Of a stretch of 64,000 bases of DNA, positions 49,364-61,571 are shown one piece after another. Every line of letters begins with the position of its first letter. The stretch's first letter is position 1. The notes under the pieces are model-generated. The model was given only the letters and a program-made list of their open reading frames with translations. It did no database searches and had not been told where the DNA came from. This DNA comes from Nageia nagi (taxonomy: Eukaryota; Pinophyta). The translations under genes and the position numbers were made by a program. The stretch is taken from NCBI GenBank assembly GCA_050084985.1, contig JBITNC010000001.1, positions 181,226,001 to 181,290,000 on the forward strand. The letters are read 5' to 3'.

Positions 49364-50149
49364 ATGCAATATTGATATAGAGTGAATAAGAGAGAAGAGA
49401 GAGAGAAAGTAAGAGAGTTCTCTTCCAAATAGATACAATGGAGATGAGAAATTTTACATATTTATGAAGTAAGAAAGATCTAGTTTGAGACTTACTACTT
49501 TGCCAAATACAATCATTAACCACAACCAGTTTCAATGTACATGAAGTAGTCATCCAACTGGAAGTCATGAAGAGTCTCCAAGAGCCTACATACCTAAGGT
49601 AAGTAACCTACAATCTCAAAGGAACTTGGAAATCATAAGTAGTTCAAATAATAATATTAATTATATGCAACATATTCATCTCATCAAGAATAGATGAATC
49701 ATACAAATACCATCATAAACTGATCAATGGTTCACAATAAGTCATCACAAAGATGCCATGCCAAAAAACTTATAGTCACTTGCTATATATAAAAATATGT
49801 GTTGATTATCATTGCAAAATAAAGCATGCATATACAAGTTCCTCACATATGGATAATTGAATAGTGCCAAAAGAAACATAAGAGTTCCTCACACATAGAT
49901 AATTGAACAGTGTTGGATTGACAAAATAGAGAATGCACATATGAGTTCCTCACATATGGATAATTGAACAGTGCCAAAAGACACATAAGAGTTCCTCTCA
50001 CATGGATAACTAAATAGTGCTATATTGATCAATTTTTGCTTTTAAAATTTTGTACAAGTTCCTAACACAGAACTTACCATGAAGCTATACAATAAAATCA
50101 ACACTATATAGCACAAAAACCTTGTAAGGGTGAAGTTGTCATCACAAAC
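49364..50149 (-). other. TE9 3' untranslated region
   Basis: Non-coding between RNase H and the polypurine tract; it contains the four-copy tandem repeat at 49838-50036. Confidence 0.7.
49838..50036. repeat. Four-copy tandem repeat in TE9
   Basis: GTTCCTCACATATGGATAA-type units start at 49838, 49884, 49945 and 49991, spacings 46, 61 and 46 bp, so the array looks like a duplicated dimer of about 107 bp. Confidence 0.9.
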
Positions 50150-50780
50150 ATGAATTCAACACATGAATTCAAACTTCACTCCACATTGAGGGAAACTTCA
50201 CCAACCTAATAACATCCTTAAGTTTACAAAATTAAGCTTTTAGGAGGGACTTGATCAACAAATAAGCAAAGTTCAAGGTTGATGGATAATACTCTAGGTG
50301 TATAATGCCATCAAGAACCTTCTCCTTGATAAAATGGGTATGGATTTCCACATGTTTTATTCTCTGATGGAATACAAGATTCTTAGAAAAAGAAATAGTT
50401 GATTGATTATTTGAAGAAATTAATGATGAGCTACCTTGCTCATACCTAATTTCTTTTAGAATATGCCTTAGCCAAATGGCTTCCTAGATTTCAACAAACA
50501 TGGCATAGTATACAATTTCTATGGTGGAAAGAGAAATAGTAGGCTGCTTTTTGGAAGCTCAAGAGATAGCACTTGAACCAATGCTAAACACATACATAGA
50601 GGTTGATTTTTTGTCATCTTTATCTTCTCCATAGTCAAAATCTAAGAATCTAGAGAGAACAAATGAGAACAACTTAGAATACTTAAGAGCAAGATCCTTA
50701 ATCCCTACAACATACCTCAAGATTTGCTTAACAACATTGAGGTGCTCAACATAATATTTTTGCATGAATCATGCCATTAG
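50150..50780 (-). pseudogene. TE9 RNase H, degenerate
   Basis: RNase H removes template RNA. The minus strand reads HLNVVKQILRYVVGIKDLAL, FLDFDYGEDKDDKKSTSMYV and FSIGSSAIS, then after a stop ASKKQPTISLSTIEIVYYAM and EIRYEQGSSSLISSNN, the full copia RNase H pattern ending near 50150. Acidic residues D (FDYGED) and E (STIE) are in place. Stops at 50559 and downstream break it. Confidence 0.85.
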
Positions 50781-51650
50781 ATTCACTACAAAGATAATAT
50801 ATAGCCTGGATATAATCAAATATAAAAGACTACCAATTAATTGCTTATAAGTTATAGCATCAGCTAACTAAGAATTGGAGCTCAGAGAAATAATGATTCC
50901 AAGAGAGACTAGAGTCATAGCATATCTACACTCCATTTCAAACTTCTACAAGATGTATGATATATACTTAGATTGATTGAGGTAAATATAATCTTTGTAT
51001 TGATACACTTGCATCCTAAGATAATAGTGTAAGAGACCAAGATCAATCATTTCAAATGTTGCCTTAAGTTTGGATATGCACTCTTGAATGATTTCATTAT
51101 TATTCCTAGTAATCAAAGGATCATACACATAAAGGAGAATCAAGACCACATATTTTTTTTAATTGAGCATATATAGATTAGAGTCAAAAAAACACTTAGA
51201 GAAATCAATGTCTATAAAGTACCCTAAAATCTTTCTATACTAGGCTCAAGGTGCTTGCTTAAGTCCATATAATGACTTCTTTAGCTTGCACACAAAGGAC
51301 TCTTTAGCTTTCATAATAGACCCTTTTGGTTGATTCATAAAAATTTTCACATCTAAGTCATGATTTCCATCCTTAAGTTGTAGAAAGAGCAACGATAACT
51401 CTCACAGTAGGTATCTTTTCCATGGAAGCAAAGGTTTCCTCATAATCTACACCATATTTCTGAGCAAAACCTTTAGCTACTAACCTTGCTTTGTATTTAT
51501 TAATATCTCTAATTGAATTGAATTTGATATTATAGATCCACTTATTACCTATCATGTTTTTCTCATTAGGACAAAGAATCAAGTCCCAAGTTTTATTTTT
51601 CATAAGCATCTCATACTCCACTTTCATGGCTTCCATCTAGCACTCATGCT
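50781..51650 (-). pseudogene. TE9 reverse transcriptase, degenerate
   Basis: Copia RT motifs: EAMKVEYEMLMKNKTWDLI, KARLVAKGFAQKYGVDYEET (about 51490-51430), DVKIFMNQPKG and FVCKLKKSLYGLKQAP (about 51360-51245). The catalytic box reads YVYDPLIT (about 51130), so the first aspartate of YVDD is lost. DLGLLHYYLRMQV follows. Several stops between 51372 and 51150. Confidence 0.88.
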
Positions 51651-51859
51651 AGATGCTTCTTTGAAGGTTAAGGGCTCATGATTATTGTCAATCTTAGTAA
51701 TTAAGGATTTGTTCAAGGTCATGCTCCTTATTACCCTTTATGTTAGAGAATTTTATTTCTAAGGTGACTTGTCTATGTCAATATCTAACTAGCTAGGTGC
51801 AAATGAAGAGTCCTTTAGATTATCATCATCCTTTTTAAAAGTAGAATCTTTAGGAAGTT

Positions 51860-52815
51860 CATTGAACTTTACATCCCTTGAAACAAACATAGCTTTGTAG
51901 GATGGAGAGTAGATATTATAGCCTTTATGCTGACTATCATAACCCATAAAGATGCATTTTTAGCTCTTTTATCCAACTTCTTTCTTTTCTTAGAAACAAT
52001 GTAGGAGAATGCTTCACAACCAAATACCCTAAGGTGAGAAATGTTAGGTTTTCTTCCTGACCATGTCTCAAAAATAATTTTACTTTGAATAGCTTTAATG
52101 GGACACCTGTTCAAGGTGTAAATAGTGGTGCTCATAGCTTTATCCTACAAGAAACTAGGAAGATTACCCAACATGCATTTAACCATATCCATAATTGTCA
52201 TTTTCCTTTCAACAACATCCTTATACTAAGGAGTGTAAGAAATCATAAACTACCTCTTAATTTCATACTTAGTACAATAGTCATTAAAATCATTTCTATT
52301 ATATTCTCCCCCATTATTTGATCTCAACATCTTGATTTTAAGGTTAGTTTAATTCTAAAAAAAGACCTTAAAAACTTTAAAACTCTCAAAGGTTTGATCC
52401 TTATGCTCAAGTAGATATCCAAAGGTCATCCTACTAAAGTCATCAATGAAGGTCAAGATGTAAGATGCTTTTTCAAGTGACTTAGTCTAAAATGGACCTA
52501 TCAAATCTAAATGCATAATTTGAATAGATTGAGATGCTCTTGTTGCCTTATAGTTTTCAAACTTTTGTCTATGCATCTTATCAAGAATGCACTTCTTGCA
52601 TAGACCAATTGAAGGAGAAATTAAAGGAAAACCTTCCATAAGTTCTTGGTCTTTCATGACTTGAATACTCTTATGGTTAAGGTGCCCTAAACAATGGTGC
52701 CAAAGATTGCCTCTAGAACACACACTAGAAGCAAGACATATATTTGATGTAACTTGATCCATGATGTAGAGGTTATCTTTCATAGATCCTTTAACCAAAG
52801 TGGAAAGTCCTTTCT
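51860..52815 (-). pseudogene. TE9 GAG-pre-integrase and integrase, degenerate
   Basis: NLWHHCLGHLNHKSIQVM and CKKCILDKMHRQKF (about 52715-52550) form the pre-integrase HHCC finger. The core begins HLDLIGPF (first D, about 52500), has a TFIDDFSRM block, then SNNGGEY (about 52320) where the usual DNGGEY aspartate reads N, and VVERKM with the glutamate (about 52210). The tail includes RCPIKAIQSKIIFETWSGRK and HLRVFGCEAFSYI (about 52100-52000). Stops and one lost catalytic residue. Confidence 0.88.
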
Positions 52816-52819
52816 TAAT

Positions 52820-53100
52820 GTACTAGGATTGAGAGTTGAACTCAAAAGAGTACCCTTTTCTAGCAACTTGGATCATAGAGAGAAGGTTCATCCTTAACTT
52901 AAGAACACAGAGAATATTTTTAAGAACTTTTCCATGAATTAACACACTCCCACTTCCTTATACTTCAAGGGTAGTGTTATCATCTATCACAACTACATCT
53001 TTTCTATAGTTGTGGAAGTTTTCAAACTTTTTATTTTCAAAGCATAGGTGATTAGTGCAATCAGAGTTAACAATGCAATCAGATGAAAAGACATGGAGTA
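52820..53100 (-). pseudogene. TE9 aspartic protease, degenerate
   Basis: The minus strand reads SSDCIVNSDCTNHLCFEN (about 53083-53030) where copia proteases have a D-S-G triad; here it is N-S-D, so the active site is destroyed. The domain continues VVVIDDNTTLEV, GSGSVLIHGKVLKNILCV and LRMNLLSMIQVARKG, ending near 52825. It is in a different frame from the gag knuckle, so at least one frameshift lies between. Confidence 0.75.
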
Positions 53101-54087
53101 GAGCACCATAGCAAAACTAGCATGAATATTCTTCTTTTCTTTGTATTTTTTTACATGTCCATTGCCTTTATTCTTTTACTCTCTTTTCTTTTTGTAGCAA
53201 TCAACTTCTTTGTGACCTTGAATGCCACAATAGTTACAATTACCATCAAATTTTTCCTTAGGATATGGACTATTTTCTTTTCTTTTTCTATGTCTTTTCT
53301 TGAAGTGGTTATTGTTGTTACCATTGTTCCTGCTATTATGGTTATTATTTTTGTTGTTCCTACTATTTTTTTAGCCATTGCCTCTTTTCTCAAACCTTTT
53401 GGAGGAAGAAGGATAAGATTTCTTTTGATGGTTGAACTTCTCCTTAAAAATAATTTTGGTTGCTCCAAAAGTAATGTTATTATCTTTAGAAGAAGAAATC
53501 ATCACCTTATTGTTAAGAGTTTTCTCATGCTTCAATAGGTTCCTTAAAAGGTTTTCAAGGGAGAAGAATTCTTATTTATCATCAAGCCTTATTTTCATAA
53601 CTATCACAAAGTTTCCAAACTCTTAAGAAAAACTTTGAAGAATGATGAAGACCATGAACTCATCATTGATCTAATTGCACCTATAAGCAACAAGTTGGGT
53701 CCTTAAGTCAATGAATTTGTTCAAGTATATAGCCACATTTTTATCTTCCCCTTTATGATATTGAAGCAACTTTTGAATAATGGTAAACCTTCTTGAAAAG
53801 TTTGAACCTAGGTAGATTTGCTTGAGATTATCCTAAGCTTCTTTAATTGAGGTTGAAGAGGAAATCATTAAGAGCACATCTTCTAAAACTACATGATAAA
53901 TCATGGAGGTTGCTAATTAATTATTCATATTGTAAGCCTCTTGTGACTTCTCATCTATAGAAGGTATAAGGTTCTCATTCATTGTTTGGCAAAGAGTTCT
54001 TATCTGTAGTTTAGCTTTCATTCGAGGTTCCCATATCCCAAAGTTGGAACCATCAAGAATGTGTTTGGGTAAAAAGGAGTCTCCCAT
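53100..54087 (-). pseudogene. TE9 gag, degenerate
   Basis: Start ATG at 54087 (MGDSFLPKHILDGSNFGIWE), the copia gag opening. UBN2-type capsid blocks follow: IKEAQDNLKQIYLGSNF, LLQYHKGEDKNVAIYLNKF, then a basic asparagine-rich region and the CCHC knuckle CNYCGIQGHKEVDC at 53238-53197. From the ATG to the knuckle the frame is maintained (283 codons) with about five stops. The plus-strand open stretches here are merely antisense of this region. Confidence 0.88.
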
Positions 54088-56948
54088 TTACTACACAAGA
54101 ATGTAAAATAATAATCATGTGGTTCAATAAATAATATTAAATGTTAAGTTTTAACCAAGTAAATAATACATATTACATTTAACATTAAAGACATGCTTGA
54201 TTTGATTCACAAGTGTAAATGTTTTACAATTCAAATAATAACCCATGTACCTAAATACATTTCTCATCTTAATAACTATATATGTAGAGTGACATTGTTG
54301 AGGCTTGTTTTCTTGTCTAAAATTAAGCCTTAACTTGGATGCCCACACAAGAAGAGCCTAGGTCCTACCAATCCTCAACTAGTTCCCTTTGGGTAGCAAT
54401 ATACTCTCACAAGGAGAAGTACTAGCTATTTTCCAAGGTTCCAATGTTTACAAGATCAACCAAATTATTAATCTTGATTAGCTTTTAAGTTTTCCTCCTA
54501 GGTTATTAGGATAATCCCTAAATGGATATGCGAACATGTGGTATTACTACGCACATGCCTATCCACCTACTAAACTTATGTCCAAACCAATAGAGTACTT
54601 AGGGAAATTGATAAGTACAAACTTTTCATCATTTGGATCATTGGAATTAAAGGCTCTAGTCCACCTATCCTCACCTCATAGCTCCCCAAACAAGTCATGT
54701 TGTGAAATGTACATGTAGATGTGTTTATTATAGGGGGTTTCTCATTTCAATGTTTGCATTTTTTGTTTGCATAAGAAAATAAATCAAAGGGAAAACCATG
54801 AAGTAAATGAGAATAAGTAAAACATCATCCATTCATAACATGGAACTTTAAGAGTCTAATGGATTTTATTTACTAACCTTTAGAGGACATCTTTACATAG
54901 ATCCATAAATGTCACAAGTTAAAAAATGATACATACTTAAGCATAAGGATATATTAATTTCATGATTTGCCTAAGTTAACTTTTCATAAAGGATAAATAC
55001 TCAACATGTATTTAAATTAAAGAATTTAAGTCATAAGCAAGCATATTACAAAACATTTAAGTCATTAGCATGCAATATTAACTTAAAATTGAAGTCATAA
55101 GCATGTATCATTAACTTAAAATTTAAGTTAACTTTGCATAAGGATAAACATGACATAATTTGCATAAGTCTATTAACTTTTCATAAGTAATAAATTTAGG
55201 GAGTCATGCACCATTCCATATTTCCATATCTTAAAAAAAAGTATTAAACATAAGTACTAATCTTAAGCATGCATTAACTTAAGAAAAAATTTAAGTCCTT
55301 AGATATGCATTATTTGCAAAACATAAATTTTTCTAAGTGATAAAAAATGTATTTTAATCATAAAGGATCTAAATATTTTGAGTAAATAAATTCATAAAAA
55401 TCTCCCCCTTTTACTTAAAATTTGACTATTTCAATAAAAAATGTAAAAACATTGAAGTTTACACTAAACAATTTATCACTTAAAAAATTTCCATAATTTT
55501 GAATTATTACCAAGGCAAAAAATTATACTCCTAAGCATAAAAAATTCTCCATTTTTTTTTAGTTAACAAAGAATAAACATGTGTATTAATTTTTTTTTAT
55601 ATTTTCCTCATTTTATAAAAAGCAAGTACTGATAACATTTTAAAAACAATTTATGATGGGCAAGTGCATCAAAAATAAGGCATTAAATTTGGAGTACACA
55701 TTTTGTAAAAGTAGTTAAAGATTCTAGGTGCATTAACAAGTTAAAAATTTGCTCCCTTAAATTTTTATGAAATGTGTAAGCAAGTGAAAATATTAAATAA
55801 AATTGACTAAAAAAATTGGGAGGGGTATAGGTTAAATGTTTTAAAGTAAAAAAAAAGGAAAGTGGTAAAAAAAAGAGTGGCACAATGGAGGAAACAAGTA
55901 GTCGCAAGTGGTGGACCTAGGGGCCAAAAAAGAAGGAGGCACACTAGCACATCAAGGAGGCCATGAGGAGTGGGAAACAAATGGGGAAGCACCATGAGGA
56001 GGTTGTAGAGTTGGTAAGAGGGCCAAGAGAGGCCATGAAAGACCAACTAGATTAGTTCACCTTTCCTATTATCCTACATGCAACAAGGATTAACAAGCCA
56101 TGGGAAATGAGTACAAGGAGGACATGTAGGAGGTGAGAGAGATAGCAAGGGTATGTAGGCTGCTAGCTCTATAGAAAAAGAGAAAAAAGGAGAATAAATA
56201 TCAAGGGGTTTGAGCAATGTGTGAGTGTCTACCTAGCTTTGTTAGAGCTAAGTTAACTACCTCATTAGTGCTTGTTTTCCTATTTCCAAATCCTTCATTA
56301 GTGAGTGTCTAGAGGGCTAGAGAAGAAATAAATAGGAAGAGGTGCAGAGGTCATGGTGTCAGACATCATTTGGCCAAGGTACAATTGAGAGGATTCAAAT
56401 TTACCACATTGAAAAAAAAAGCTAAGGAGAGGAGTCAACCCCCAAAAAATTGAAATAATAATCTCTCTCTTTTTATTTTGATTTAGAAATTTTTTTTGAA
56501 ACAAATTGCAATATTGTATGCTAACCTTTTTTTTTAATAGACTAGTAATATATAAACTCCTTTTTAATTGAAATTTTGCATGTAAATTTGAAGGAAAAAA
56601 AATAATTAATTTGTTTTTTACTCAAACTTTTGATATAGTAAAACCTTCATAAATTTAAGTGTATGCAAAATTATAACACTATAATAGGCAATTTTAAGAA
56701 TTGCAACTAACAATAAGACATGTTAGTATATAAAAAAATGCAACAAAATATATTGTTATTTTGAGCAAATTTGTCATAAACAAATATTAACATTACACAA
56801 AATATGTTAGTAATCCAAGATAAAGTGAAGTAAGATTATACCTTGAATAACTTTTACCTCACAATAGAGTGAAATATAAAGAATGAGGATCTCCAAGTTG
56901 AAGATGAAGAGCCTCGAAACCAAGGATATAGAGAGGAGCCTCCAAGGT
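54088..56948 (-). other. TE9 long leader between PBS and gag
   Basis: 2.8 kb without a recognised gene, unusually long for a copia leader. 54950-55330 holds degenerate repeats of TTAACTTAAAATTTAAGT and CATAAGCATG type. 55850-56330 is clearly richer in G (plus strand) than its surroundings and contains two GTGAGTGTCTA copies (56220 and 56300). Confidence 0.5.
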
Positions 56949-56960
56949 GCTCTAATACCA
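56949..56960 (-). promoter_or_regulatory. TE9 primer-binding site
   Basis: The minus strand reads TGGTATTAGAGC three bases inside the 5' LTR, one mismatch from the tRNA-iMet PBS TGGTATCAGAGC. Confidence 0.9.
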
Positions 56961-56963
56961 ATT

Positions 56964-57464
56964 TGAAGGAACTAACACTAACAAGATAATTCCTAAACAA
57001 TCAAGATCACATGAAAGCTCTCAATTCACATCTAACTATCACACAAAGCAATCTCACAAAGATAATACAAGATGTAAGTGGTTCCTCCAACTAGGAGTAC
57101 ATCCATTAACTAGATCTTTACTTGAATCACAAATATAACTCTCATACAATCCTTCTAATCTCAACTCCTACACTCCCATCCTATAGCATAACTTTTCTCC
57201 ACAATTAATGTGTGATCACAAAGAGGGAGCCTTATATTTATAGGCCAAAATCCCTCTTTGGATCACCCTCTTATCCAATGTATAAAAGCATGACATGCAC
57301 ATCCTTTTACCTAAGGGGCATACTCATGATGTGGAGTGTAGGACAAGTTACATTATCATATTCACTTAAATACTTAAGGTATAAAATGATACCCTTAAGT
57401 ATTAGTGAACTTACATAGAATATTATTAAAAAATCTTTACAATAATGCATTATACATTCCAACA
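56964..57464 (-). repeat. TE9 5' LTR
   Basis: From TGAAGGAACTAAC to ACATTCCAACA; pairs with 48853-49353. It contains TATTTATA (57235-57242), which on the minus strand is TATAAATA, a plausible TATA box. Confidence 0.95.
57235..57242 (-). promoter_or_regulatory. TE9 5' LTR TATA box (putative)
   Basis: TATAAATA on the minus strand, preserved in the 5' LTR but changed in the 3' LTR. Confidence 0.45.
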
Positions 57465-57469
57465 CATAG
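57465..57469. repeat. Target-site duplication of TE9, right copy
   Basis: CATAG following the LTR end, identical to 48848-48852. Confidence 0.9.
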
Positions 57470-57583
57470 TAGACAAGTTTTTGAAAATAATTTGGGCTTG
57501 CTTTATGCATTTTGATTGAGATTTATAGAGGTTTAATTTTTTTGAATTATTATGGCTTGTATGTGCATTCCTAGTGCTCCAAT

Positions 57584-58389
57584 ATGGAATTGCTTAAATA
57601 TGGATGTACTATAGTAGTAGATGCATTTAGACCACAAAATTATCATGAAACCTCAAAGGTAGATAAGGCACATAAAAATATAGAGATGTTGCAAATTATT
57701 AATATAAGGAAATCTCATGATAAAATTAGTTTAATAGGTTCTTGCTTAGAAAATACAAGTGGTACAAGTGATAAAGTTGACATTGATGAGGTTTCCTTAG
57801 TTAATGAAAATGTTATTATTTGTCATGAATATGTTGAACATTCTAAGGATGCAATTTATATTGATGATAAAAGCACTTATAGAGATGATATTTACATAAA
57901 TGATTATATCCTAGATGTTAGCGGTAATGACAATGACAATGTTCTATGAAAATATCAAGATCTAACAGGAGTGTAGGAAGAAGTTGAAGATAGTTTTGCA
58001 AGAGATAAGAAAGATAGTATAATTGAAAGTAAGAGAACCTCATGTTTGATTATATACCAAGTGATGATGCTCTATAGTATTAAAATGCTCCATATTCAAA
58101 GATAAATGATAAGCATAAAGAGAATTCAGTTCCTACACCATAAGTTTAGATCTCAAATGTTCAAGTAAGTGATTCTTCCCAATTTCCATTCAATTATGGA
58201 TTTGAAAATAAGAAATTAGAAATAGGAGTCACTTATAGTAGTATTTATAATTATAATAAAATGGAATTAATAGATATTGAGGAAAAATATGAAAAAGTAG
58301 ATGATTGGGGAGATAAAATTACAAGTCTAATAAAATATAATGATAACTATAGTGATGATGATGATGATTCACATCCTTACCATCATTAA
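57584..58389 (+). pseudogene. TE8 acidic leader ORF, degenerate
   Basis: Open from MELLKYGCTIVVDAFRPQN to 57949, rich in D, E and N, with RKSHDKISLIGSCL matching the TE3 ORF. After a stop and shifts the coding trace resumes with EKYEKVDDWGDKITSLI and ends SDDDDDSHPYHH at a stop at 58389. The upstream start in the TE3 relative (MDTTTRSGF) corresponds to about 57590 here. No catalytic motif. Probably an N-terminal gag-like protein; function unknown. Confidence 0.45.
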
Positions 58390-60689
58390 TTTTCCTTGTA
58401 AGTTACTTTGCATTTTAGTTGCATTGTTAGGTGCATATTCATACTTATTTCATTAGTTACATATCATGTTGTCATGCATTGATGTGTTGTGTGATAGTTC
58501 TTTATCAAGACATATCATTCAATTTTATGGATGTTGCATAATAATTCTTGAAGTTGCCTCCTTATGCATTTTTGTAGATTTATTATAAAGTGCTTATTTT
58601 GCATAAGATTCAAAAAGTTATTTAAAATTTTTATCAAAAGAGATTATAATAGTAAAATAATAGACAATCATGTTGTTATAAAAAATGTAAGTTATTTTTT
58701 ACTAAAAGATGAAATAATGGATTTATAGGGAAAAACTGGTGATCAATGGGAGCAGGTTTTGGAGCATTATGGCTTCATATAGATCACCACCACTCCATAA
58801 GTGATAAGTGTAATGACTACATATTGAAAAAATATATAAGTTGAAAAAACATTCTTCTAAAAATTCTTTCCAAATCAAAATATATGGTTTCTTTACATTT
58901 CAGGTTTAGCAGGTGTTAAAATCTAGTCCATTTACCTCATAACTTAGTTAGTTTTACTCAAAATTTGATCAGGTAAGCTATTTCTTTATTGAAATTTATG
59001 GTTGAAAATTTATAAGGTAAAAAAATGAACTTAATTAGATATATACAATAAAATTTATTCTTGTTAGACGTTGGTAATTTTTTGATAATTTTAGGTTTGC
59101 AAGAATTACTCCATCATGAAGTAAGAGGGTCAAAATATGGGAAAATTAGAATTAAAGGCTAACACTTTGAGGAAATGCATGTCCTATATATGTGTATATT
59201 ATTTTATAATTATATTTCATGATATTAGAGAATTTAGGGTTATTCTCAAGTTGAGCAAAAAGCTATCCAAAGTTTGTATAAAGTTGCAAAATGTGAATCC
59301 CAACCTTCAAGTAAATTGAGAATAAGATATGAATAACTATCTCAAACATATTCATTATATTTCTAAGAGAATTAAATTTATTATAGAAAAAATATGAAAG
59401 TAGTCAAAATTGTACATTTATTTTCAATGAAGAAAATTATCAATTTTGTAAGTAGTATTGAGTGAGCCATGCCATGAGTTTTAGTTTGATAAAGAAATTA
59501 ATAAAATTAAGGATGTCATGAGTTTTAATAAGTTTAATGATGTGATGAATTTGATATTCAATGAGTGAGATTATTTTAAAGATGAATGAATATGAGATAC
59601 TTTCTTGGTTATTATAGTCATGGTTACTTTTCATGACATTTTCTTAACCTTATGAATTAGAATAACATGTTGCCTTCATAAGTTAGTTGGGGGCAGTTAG
59701 ATGGTTAGTTCTAGTAGTTTTAAATTGATATTGGGGGCATATGGAGTAGTGATGTAAGTTGATTCAAATTAAGTATCATGTATTTGAAAATCATATGACA
59801 TAATTTTAGTTTATAGTTCAATCAATTGTTCATATTTGCAATGATCTTTTAGTATATAAAAAATTACCTAAGGTAAAGACAAGTTTTTAAGAAAATTATG
59901 TGGCAAAATATAGGAATTGATGCTTAGATTTAAAAAAAAATTTTATATGATTAGTTCATATTGTAGATTATCAATCTTAAAAGAAAAAAAATTAAAATTT
60001 TAAGTAATGTTTTTTTGATTGTACAGAGATGCCACTTGATATAGGATAAAATATGGTTTTCAAATTTTTGTCTTATTTCAATTTCAATGAATTTAGTTCA
60101 ATTGCTTTGATGTTTTATAAATTCCTTTGTTCTTGGATACCTAAAAGAGGTTTAAGTCATAAATGGTTATATCTTATATTTTTTGTGCTTGTTAAGGATA
60201 TTCTAATCTTGATGTTATCTTTTTATATTTTAATGCTTTTTAAATGCTTTGAGATTTGATAGTTCAATGATGTATGCTTTAAGGAAAGTACTCTTAATCA
60301 ATAAATATATTGAATATTTCTTTAAGATTTAACTCTTGAGGGCTTTGAAAATTATAAAGTTTATTTGATAAGTCCTATTAATTGGGGCAACATGGATATT
60401 TATTTGAGATATTATAATTTCAATGTATTAATACCTTTATATATAAGATATTTTGATATTGGATCTTGGTAAAGAGGTAAGCCAAGTTCCATGATTCTTC
60501 AATAAAAGTTTCAGAAATAAACCTTCATTATTTGAGAGATGTTACTCTAGTAATTATGTCTCAAGCAACATTGCTCCATCATCAAGATAATGATAGTTTC
60601 AGTTATAAAAATATTTACTAGTTCCTTATTCTTCCTTTAATGAAGCAATTATTAAATGTGAAAAAATGAACTTGAACTCATAAATTATG
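58390..60689 (+). other. TE8 internal region without recognised genes
   Basis: AT-rich, no domain seen on either strand. Open stretches at 59137-59319 and 60053-60259 are short and low-complexity. Confidence 0.45.
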
Positions 60690-61215
60690 ATACTTGGATA
60701 TTTGGTAAGTCTTCTTCAAATATTTGAGGCAATATCTTTTTGGTAATCCCTCTTCAATAAGTTAAGGTAATTTATTATAATTGGTAAGCCCTATTCAGTA
60801 TGTTAAGGCAATAAGACCTCTTCATTAAAATTTAGGCAATCTCTTTTGGTAAAACCACTTCAATAAGTTGAGGCACCAAGCCCTCATCAATAAGTTGAGG
60901 TAATAAGCCCTCATCAATAACATTAAGTTAATCTATTTTGGTACTCCATCTTTAATAAGTTGAGGAAATAAACCCTTATTAATAAGTTGAGGTAATCTCT
61001 TTTGGTAATCACTATTCAATAAGTTGAGGCAACAAGTCCTTTTTAATAAGATGAGGCAATCTTTTGGTAAGCCCTTTCAATAAGTTGAGGCAACAAGTCT
61101 TTTTTGATAAGAAGATACAATCTTTTGGTAATCCATATTTAATAAGTTGAGATAATAAGCTCTCATTAATAGATTGAAATAATATCTCTTTATAATCCCT
61201 ATTCAATAAGTTGAG
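60690..61215. repeat. Tandem repeat array in TE8 3' untranslated region
   Basis: About fourteen variants of AATAAGTTGAGGCAA, alternating with CTTTTGGTAATCCCT-type spacers. Spacing varies from roughly 25 to 60 bp. It ends about 350 bp before the polypurine tract. Confidence 0.85.
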
Positions 61216-61559
61216 GCAAACTTTGATTGGGCATGCCACCAGGAACAAGTTTGATTTCTTTTACTAAATGATATACATGTAAATTTTAATGTCCATATTT
61301 CAGATATTATATATAAAAAATATTTGCTATTTTATGGTGATTGTAGGTTCCATAGTATTTGTCTTGGGCTATTTCCATGAGGAGAGATCCATCATGTTCA
61401 TAACTAAGCCAATTAGGAGGCAATATATTGGTAAAAAGTGGGGCATCCAAGCTACCATCATGAAGATAAAATTTAGGGATTTTATTCTTCCTTCATCTTT
61501 GTTATACTTTGAATTATGCTTTGATTTCTTTTTTTCCTAAAAGTATCAAAACATATCCA

Positions 61560-61571
61560 TAGTGGGGTATC
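61560..61571 (+). promoter_or_regulatory. TE8 polypurine tract (degenerate)
   Basis: TAGTGGGGTATC directly before TGTTAATGCC; purine-rich core AGTGGGG. Confidence 0.5.

Larger units (their letters stand above)
48853..57464 (-). mobile_element. TE9: full-length Ty1/copia retrotransposon
   Basis: 8.6 kb with two 501-bp LTRs, CATAG target duplications, PBS and polypurine tract. The minus-strand order gag, protease, integrase, RT, RNase H (integrase before RT) defines Ty1/copia. LTRs differ at about 30 of 501 positions by my count. It lies in the leader of TE8. All genes are broken, including changes in catalytic residues of protease, integrase and RT. Confidence 0.95.

Noticed and set aside
49838-50036. 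A CRISPR-like array of repeats and spacers
   Set aside because: Only four units, spacers are themselves similar, and the location is the 3' untranslated region of a plant copia element.
53083-53538. A plus-strand hydrophobic open stretch resembling a membrane protein
   Set aside because: It is the antisense of the basic, A-rich gag region of TE9 (with the CCHC knuckle on the minus strand).
55683-56046. Minus-strand open stretches with hydrophobic, proline-rich sequence
   Set aside because: They overlap in different frames in the TE9 leader, have no domain motif and follow from base composition.
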